This document shows positions 58,644 through 64,000 of a DNA stretch of 64,000 nucleotides, piece by piece; the stretch's first letter is position 1, and every line of letters begins with the position of its first letter. The stretch covers positions 8,507,871 to 8,571,870 of the forward strand of contig CM040451.1 of assembly GCA_022749755.1 (NCBI GenBank), in the 5' to 3' direction. The translations under genes were made by a program, and so were the position numbers. The DNA comes from Azadirachta indica (lineage: Eukaryota > Streptophyta > Magnoliopsida > Sapindales > Meliaceae). The notes under the pieces are model-generated. The model was not told the DNA's origin. It ran no database searches and worked only from the letters and a program-made list of their open reading frames with translations.

Positions 58644-60782
58644 GATCAAATCAAAGAAAGAGCAATAAGATCTTAGAAGAGAAATTAACGAAAAGGGTTA
58701 TCCTTTTTTTCCCTCCTTTTCAGATTTTCAAGAGGGAAAATGAAATCTGAGGGTTTATTATAGTGTTTGACTTGATCATGCAACCGGGAAATTGCAGCTG
58801 CGTTTGTGATCCTTTGGAGAGTAGCAAAAGACAGCTTTGGCTTCTCGGGTAGCAACTGGTACACTGCATACATAAAAAATTAATTATTAATTAATTTATT
58901 ATTTTTGGTTTAAGACCTAAGATGTTAAAATTACTTTTATCTCCCTCATTTAGATTTTTTTTTAAAAAGTTAAAAGAATATACAACGTGCCTTTTTGGTC
59001 AATTTTATAAGTCATTTAAGGAAAAAATTTGTTTTTATGGAATTAAAATAAAATCTACTCAAATTTTAATATAAATAAAATTCAATCTTGAAATTTTTCA
59101 GACCATTTAAAAAAGGTTTTATCATTTAAACTAATTAATACTAAAAAAATAGGTTTTTAATATTGTAAAAAAATATACTTTTAAACTTTTGACTTTAATT
59201 TATTTTAATGCTAGCAATTCAATCTCATACTAGATGATAAATATACAATCTTTCTTATAAAGGGAATGTAATCGAAATGTGTTGGAGTCTTGTTCAAAAG
59301 GAAAGTGTTTGAATCTCGTTCATTGCATCTTATCTAAATATTAATACTATTTTAATACTCAAAATTAATATTAACTTCTTTTTGAAAAAATGTTTTCATC
59401 TTTTTAATAATTATTGTTTGAAAAATTAATATATTCTTGTTTATTTGAATTTATATAGAATAAAAAAAGAGGGTCCTAAAAGTGGAAGAAAACAAAATGA
59501 CTAGACTAGGGTAATTTAGGAATAATGAAAAGAAAGCACATGGGTTAAGCCGTTTTAAGGCCATTAGTAGGGAAGAAACGGCAAAGAAAAAGGATTATTA
59601 AGTGAAAATGGCTCTCTGTTAAGCTCCAAAGGGCCAGACCAGAAGAAATCAAATTATTGATTTGAGCCTCTTTCTTTTAAACCACTGTTGACGGATAAAC
59701 AAATACAAAACAAACACCGACACTAAAATGGACCCCACGTTCCTCCACATATTTTCAATGTTTCTATGTATATACCCCAAGACCCGTCTCTTTTGATAAA
59801 AAAAAATATTAAAGGAAGTCGGAGTTCAGCTTGGTATGAGCAAAAACTGAAATTCGAGTTAAACCTAACTCTAAATATATTTAAGGTAAAATTTAAAATT
59901 TTCATTTTAAAGTACGGTACAAGTTAGGTTTGAGTTTGGATAAAAGCCGAGTCAATTTGATTAATAAATTCACAAATTTTAAAAGTTTATATCCAAACCG
60001 AGATAAGTCAAAACCCAACTCAAATAACATAAAATCAAGCATTGATTTTATCAAATTTACGCGTGATAAAATTTTAAATCTCAAACTTTTGAAGTTCACA
60101 TATAAAACCCACTCAAATAATATAGAGTCCAGGCCTAAGCTCAATTCGAGTTTAAATAAAATTTATTCAAATCTAAACCAGACATTGTTAAACCCCGACT
60201 CAAGTTTGAATTTTTGTTAATTTTATTTATGATTATATTTTTTACTGAATTTTGAATTAATATGAATTCTGAGTAAATCTAAATGTCTAATATAAATTTA
60301 AATGTTTTGTTTGTTTTCTCTAACACGAAATATATTTATGATTAGATATATAATAAAATTAATTAGAATTTTAAATTCAATCCAAATGTAAAAAGATTAA
60401 CTTTTTATTGAATAGAAAATTGTCTTAAAATTGTCATTAGGTTAAAAACCAAACAAACTCAATAATCTAGAATAGATGAATTCAACCAACTAAATATTAA
60501 GAGACAAACAAAAATTTCTATGTAAAATAAGTCAACCACCTTTTAATCGAAAAGTTATTATCTTTATCCTTTAAATAAAAGACATAATATTTAAATCCTC
60601 TCAACAATATGTAGAGGTTAATTTTTCTTCTAAAAATATATTTGAATGTAAATTTTAAGGAATGATACTAGATTAGATCAAATTAACACTTTCAACTCTC
60701 AATAGATTTATAATAAAATATTAATATATTATACACATAATGTCAGTAGATGGAATATCAATAAATTGTACGTATAATATAT
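58644..60782. other. RFNR promoter side and AT-rich intergenic DNA
   Basis: Just upstream of the RFNR ATG (about 58644-58870) lies the leader/promoter. 59815-60215 is a degenerate stretch of repeated GAGTTTGG/CCAAAC- and CAAACCCAACTC-like phrases, probably an old repeat. It produces spurious Asn/Lys/Leu-rich frames on both strands that I reject as genes. No RNA gene seen. Confidence 0.45.
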
Positions 60783-61285
60783 AGGATTATTTTTAGTCCT
60801 ATCGTCCTAATTTATTGACATATATTAAAAAGACATACAATTTATTGAAAGTAATTACCCCACTCTTAATTGATGGTAATTAGCCATTAACTTTAACAAA
60901 ATTTGATACAATAATTATTTTACTCTTATTTTAATTAAAAATTAAAAAATTAAAAAATTATAGATCTACAACATGGTGGTGGAAATGGCAGCAAGATGGT
61001 GGCTTAACCAGGGTTACCTTGCGCATGACAAAGGATGCCATGCGTACCACCAGTGTGTGGCCATGCCAGCCTCATGTTGCCTTGCGTGGTACCACCAAGG
61101 ATGTCTTGATGTGACCACAGAGGTTAATATTTTTTTAAAAGAAAAATAATGTATGTACAATGCCTATTTTTATATCTCATGGTCACATCAATTGTTGTTT
61201 TTTGAGAGTGAAGTGATAACTTTCAATAAATTATGCACATTTATGATATATGTTAATAAATTAGGGATCAAATTAAAAATAACCT
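60783..61285. mobile_element. 503-bp non-autonomous DNA transposon with ~90-bp imperfect TIRs and GC-rich core
   Basis: The left end (AGGATTATTTTTAG, CCTAATTTATTGACATATAT, ACAATTTATTGAAAGT) matches the reverse complement of the right end (AGGTTATTTTTAATTTGATC, CCTAATTTATTAACATATAT, ATAATTTATTGAAAGT) over about 90 bp. The element is flanked by TAATATAT (60775-60782) and TAATATAA (61286-61293), an 8-bp near-perfect target duplication. The centre (about 60968-61125) is strikingly GC-rich, with repeated CCACC/GGTGG and TGCGTGGTACCACC-like words. No transposase is present. A hAT- or Mutator-like MITE is plausible, but the superfamily is not certain. Confidence 0.7.
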
Positions 61286-62539
61286 TAATATAAATATATA
61301 ATTTTATGTAATGTTAATAATAATATAATATATATATATATATATATATAATATGAATATTTTTGGCCAATTGCTTTTTTTACGATGATATCTCATTATA
61401 ATATAATATATATTGTTATAGTTAAGTCCATAAATATAACAAATATTTCAAATAAATTACAGATTTGTAATATCCGTCCAAAAAAGAGTTATCTATAGAA
61501 ACTAAATTATCATTATACCCTAATTCTTATCTTGTAGCATATGAGCCATTAGTCTTGTTATAGTTAAGTTGTTACATTGTACAATCAAATTAGATTTTGT
61601 AAACTCATAATTCGAACTTATAACTTTGTATTTGTTTGTCCTATTTTTAGAAAATAAAATAAATTTAGACTAGATTAACAAAATAAAAAAAACCATAATT
61701 TTCTAATTAGATTCAAAATCTTAATTTTGAAATAAAAGTTAAAAATAGTTAACTCATTTATGATTCTAGCAATCTCATCAACGACAACAACTGCCCGCCA
61801 CGCTGTAAACGTCGTCCAAAGGTTAGTGATTTCATAATGGCGAAGAAAATTTAGCTAGCAAAGTGAAGGGAGTGGCGTTGATTGGGAGTAAGTTTGGTGG
61901 TGATTTTAGAGAGAGCATGAAAAGTTAAGTGATAGATGTTTTAGAATTTAAGTAAAAGAGAATAAGAGAATAGCAGGAGAGTGCCTTATCAAGGAAAGTG
62001 GAGAATGAGAAGAGAGAAGGAGAAGAGTGTTTTATGAAGAAGAGTGGAGAAGGAGATGAGAGGATTCTTTTTTTTTTTTTTTTAATTTGGTTGCAATTTA
62101 TAGTGAAACAAAAAGAAGAAGAATTTTTTTTGTAAGATTTGGTTGTAGATTGTAAGTTCTCTAGGTTTAGGTTAAATTTAGATAATAACATTTGTGTTCT
62201 TAAACCTGTTTTAATTTTAAAATGGATTTTTTTTTATTTTATTGAAAAGATTATTTGCTCTTTCATAATTGAACTATTTTAGATGGACATTATAAGTTTG
62301 TATTCGTTGAAATATTTGTTATTTTTATAAATAACAAAATAGTATGTTGTATCACAATGAAAGATTATAAAAAATAAAGTAGTCAGTCGAAAATATCTCA
62401 AAAATATATAAGCCATCAAGGCCTTGGCCTGCCTGCTGTAGCATTACCCATAGCCACAATATTATGGGTGTCCCACCATATTACTAGTATAGATAAAATT
62501 CTCAAATTAAAAGTAAATATCATATTTAAACTGTAAAAT

Positions 62540-62570
<31 letters not shown>

Positions 62571-64000
62571 ATTATGAGTAATAGACAAATATACTCCTAA
62601 AATTTAGACTAAAGTGACATTTCTATTTTATTGGTTTTTAAAATGCTTATGCAAATAGCAAACTTCGTTCACTAAAAAATCTAAATGATTTATTTATTTT
62701 AATACTCTAATTATTATAAGGGTGTAATATATTATTAGATTAATCTTATTTTTTTGGTCAAAAATAACGAATTAAGTTAATACACATAGATTTAGGTGAG
62801 AGTATTTGAAATTAGTAGGCCTAAATGTATATTTATCAAAATTTTCGGATTACTCTTATTTTTTGCAAAATTTATTAACTAAATTAATATACGAGAATTG
62901 CCCTTAAGGACTGGCCAGAGCGATTCAGGGCTTGCTTTCCCGATTTTAAATATTACCCCAGAGGCAGGCAATGGAAATTTAAAATCAATTTGAACATTAC
63001 CTAATTCCCTTACCTTTTCTTTAAAAAAAAAAAATTAATGTACAAAAATACGTGTGACCATTTTTAAACCAATAAAAACCTGCATATTTTACTAAAACTT
63101 AGAAATAGACTATTATTTTTTTAATAATTATTAAAAAAAATACATATAAAACCAATAATCTATTCTAGTATGCTCTCAATCCTTGTTTTAGTTTTGCCTT
63201 GATTGAATTTGCTTGTTTTGCTTTTTTTTTTTGTTGTCTGTTTGCGTTAATAAAATTTTCTAGAGGGTACTTTATCTTCTTCATTTTTTATAATGAAAAA
63301 TAATCTAAAAATGGGTAAAAAAAATTAAAATATAAAAAAGTTTAATTTTTTATTTAAAAATTAAAATAAGAAATATTATAATGACAAGTGACATTTTTAC
63401 TAATAATTTATTAATTATATTAAAAATTTTAAATTTTATTCATATTATTAAAATTTTGACAACACTAAATCGAATCAAACCATTTGCATCCCTTTCCTAT
63501 TCTATTTTCTCTCAATTTTTTTAATCAAGAGCAACTTTGTCCTGATAATAAAAGTTGGTACATTTAAGATTTAATAATAAATATGGTGTAATTTTACTAT
63601 GTTGTATTTATCTCGTGTTAAAATATGGTATAATAAAATATTAACTTAGAATAAATATAACTCATTTATTAATGGTGTTAGAATTTTAAATATAAATATA
63701 GAAAAACATGAGTGATTATCAAACACCCGTTAACTTTTACTTAAAAGTTATAACGTCCATTTTAGAGTAAGTGTAACTTAAAATTAAAACGTTACAATAT
63801 CACACATAGATTTAAGTTAAAAATAAATTTAACTTATATTTGTTGTTAACTACTAATGCGCAAATGTTTTAGTTAAAATTAAACGAATTAATATTTTATT
63901 TATTTTGCATTTTAGTATTATTGTATTTGCTTTTGAAATTAAATTAAATGTCATGTTGAAGTGTAATGAATCAAATGCATTTATGAACTTGTTAAGTGAG
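61286..64000. other. AT-rich intergenic DNA to window end
   Basis: TA/AT microsatellites occur at about 61328-61351 and 62544-62568. Two short, less AT-rich patches (about 62405-62480 and 62900-62975) have no recognisable coding or RNA content. No gene seen. Confidence 0.5.
61328..61351. repeat. TA dinucleotide microsatellite
   Basis: An uninterrupted alternating TA run, about 40 bp beyond the 503-bp element. Confidence 0.85.

Noticed and set aside
59902..60220. Overlapping Asn/Lys/Leu-rich frames on both strands
   Set aside because: They arise from a degenerate phrase-like repeat; no motifs and no plausible start context.
61925..62191. 88-residue minus-strand frame
   Set aside because: Low-complexity Ser/Lys/Phe composition including a poly-Lys from a T-run; no family signal.
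1..64000. CRISPR array or tRNA genes
   Set aside because: None seen; this is plant nuclear DNA, and no tRNA-like T-loop/acceptor combination was found by eye.

Overview
This is nuclear DNA from a flowering plant, almost certainly a eudicot. The protein-coding genes have GT-AG introns and plant-specific products, and the intergenic DNA is very AT-rich with many poly-A/T runs, microsatellites and decayed transposons. Most genes lie on the minus strand. The gene set resembles rosid proteins, but I cannot name the species from sequence alone.

Layout. 0.1-2.7 kb: an intact intronless CrRLK1L receptor kinase of the HERK2 type. 7.2-9.3 kb: a dead NSRP1-type splicing-regulator gene with introns retained. 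10.2-14.5 kb: a decayed Ty1/copia element with a 1,677-bp LTR-like insertion nested in its pol region. 14.5-15.5 kb: a cinnamyl-alcohol-dehydrogenase pseudogene interrupted by a 344-bp insertion, followed by a decayed U6 snRNA locus. 16.4-20.1 kb: a WPP-domain-associated coiled-coil protein (WAP). 20.7-29.8 kb: a gene desert with about seven degenerate direct copies and one inverted copy of an AT-rich repeat, an EF-hand gene fragment and a possible LINE fragment. 29.9-35.6 kb: a ten-exon AAE14 gene (o-succinylbenzoyl-CoA ligase, phylloquinone pathway). 39.6-40.1 kb: a small secretory/membrane protein. 44.8-45.0 kb: an intact U6 snRNA gene with a canonical plant promoter. 46.8-50.9 kb: an ArfGAP-C2 protein of the AGD12/ZAC class. 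51.65-52.17 kb: a decayed nuclear copy of plastid 16S rDNA (NUPT). 54.7-58.6 kb: a root-type ferredoxin-NADP+ reductase gene with a broken reading frame. 60.8-61.3 kb: a 503-bp inverted-repeat transposon with a GC-rich core. The rest is AT-rich intergenic DNA.

The genes do not form a pathway. They look like a conserved eudicot gene block: from memory, the Arabidopsis counterparts HERK2 (At1g30570), AAE14 (At1g30520) and RFNR2 (At1g30510) are neighbours on chromosome 1, and AGD13 (At4g05330) and RFNR1 (At4g05390) are near one another on chromosome 4. I found no undescribed multi-gene system. The points most worth a second look are the 2-nt frame break in the reductase, the NUPT, the repeat cluster at 22-27.5 kb, the two U6 loci with related promoters, and the nested or interrupted elements.
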